Assembly (NCBI RefSeq): GCF_002305875.1
Contig: NZ_CP022098.1
Location: forward strand, 4,464,001 to 4,528,000
Direction: 5' to 3'
Source of the DNA: Cystobacter fuscus
GTDB taxonomy: Bacteria > Myxococcota > Myxococcia > Myxococcales > Myxococcaceae
DNA: 64,000 nt
The position numbers and the translations under genes were made by a program. Below, in pieces: positions 63,920 through 64,000 of the stretch (position 1 is its first letter; the number at the start of each line of letters is the position of its first letter). Under the pieces are notes generated by a model. It was not told the DNA's origin and ran no database searches. It worked only from the letters and a program-made list of their open reading frames with translations.

Positions 63920-64000
63920 ATGCGGTTGCCCACGGCCTTCCATCCGCTCCTGTTTGTCTCCGCGCTCCTCACCTGGAGCGTGGTGGGAGTGCAGGGGCTC
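63920..64000 (+). CDS. Start of a truncated gene at the window end
   Basis: ATG at 63920 opens a frame running to the window end (27 codons): MRLPTAFHPLLFVSALLTWS and on, a hydrophobic N-terminus that could be a signal peptide or membrane helix. Nothing more can be said from 81 bases. Confidence 0.4.
   Translation, partial: MRLPTAFHPLLFVSALLTWSVVGVQGL

Overview
The window is high-GC chromosomal DNA from a myxobacterium, probably of the Cystobacter/Archangium/Myxococcus group. This rests on the many lipoproteins, His-Asn-Asn-Pro type sensor kinases, an RpoH-type sigma factor, Wza/Wzz polysaccharide machinery with a separate outer-membrane barrel, and above all the polymorphic toxin-immunity genes of types known from Myxococcus (SitA-like lipoproteins, imm11, Tox-REase-5/Imm52). 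No rRNA, tRNA, CRISPR array or intact insertion sequence was seen.

Layout. 1-1552: a small lipoprotein and a hydrophobic protein with a histone-H1-like tail, framed by a 119-bp direct repeat. 1560-8251 (minus): a complete mannitol/sorbitol uptake and catabolism operon (binding protein, two permeases, ATPase, mannitol 2-dehydrogenase, fructokinase). 8434-26888: housekeeping and regulatory genes, including a DEAD-box helicase, two sensor kinases, an ECF sigma/anti-sigma/CpxP-like unit, an amino-acid permease, an amidase, RpoH, a large MopE-motif lipoprotein and a DJ-1/PfpI protein. 27174-29042 (minus): an AHH-nuclease lipoprotein toxin with imm11 immunity, apparently less GC-rich than its surroundings. 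29388-34844 (minus): nucleotidyltransferase, acetyltransferase, and a glycogen-debranching/trehalose (TreZ) pair.

34993-45210 is the most unusual region. A TetR gene and its palindromic operator diverge from a TIGR02269-type lipoprotein toxin, followed by a run of 156-aa paralogous putative immunity proteins: intact, truncated, interrupted by an IS3 scrap, or internally deleted. A Tox-REase-5/Imm52 pair comes next. The first module then recurs: a dead 5' stub of tetR with the operator intact, a second toxin nearly identical in its middle but divergent at its C-terminus, and three more immunity paralogues. Sequence exchange between the two arrays is visible directly.

45948-56402: a polysaccharide export cluster behind a very good sigma-54 promoter match, with Wza, outer-membrane barrel, Wzz, BY-kinase-like ATPase, initiating glycosyl-phosphotransferase, YvcK-like protein, two Acetyltransf_6 (CelD/FemAB-like) proteins and a DegT-type PLP enzyme. 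There are no dedicated glycosyltransferases, Wzx or Wzy here, so sugar assembly and flipping must be encoded elsewhere. 56513-64000: a pair of paralogous secreted proteins flanks a tandem GH3 duplication, a decayed PAAR-like gene, and a signal-peptide-bearing nuclease-fold toxin with a two-repeat immunity protein. The last gene is cut by the window end.
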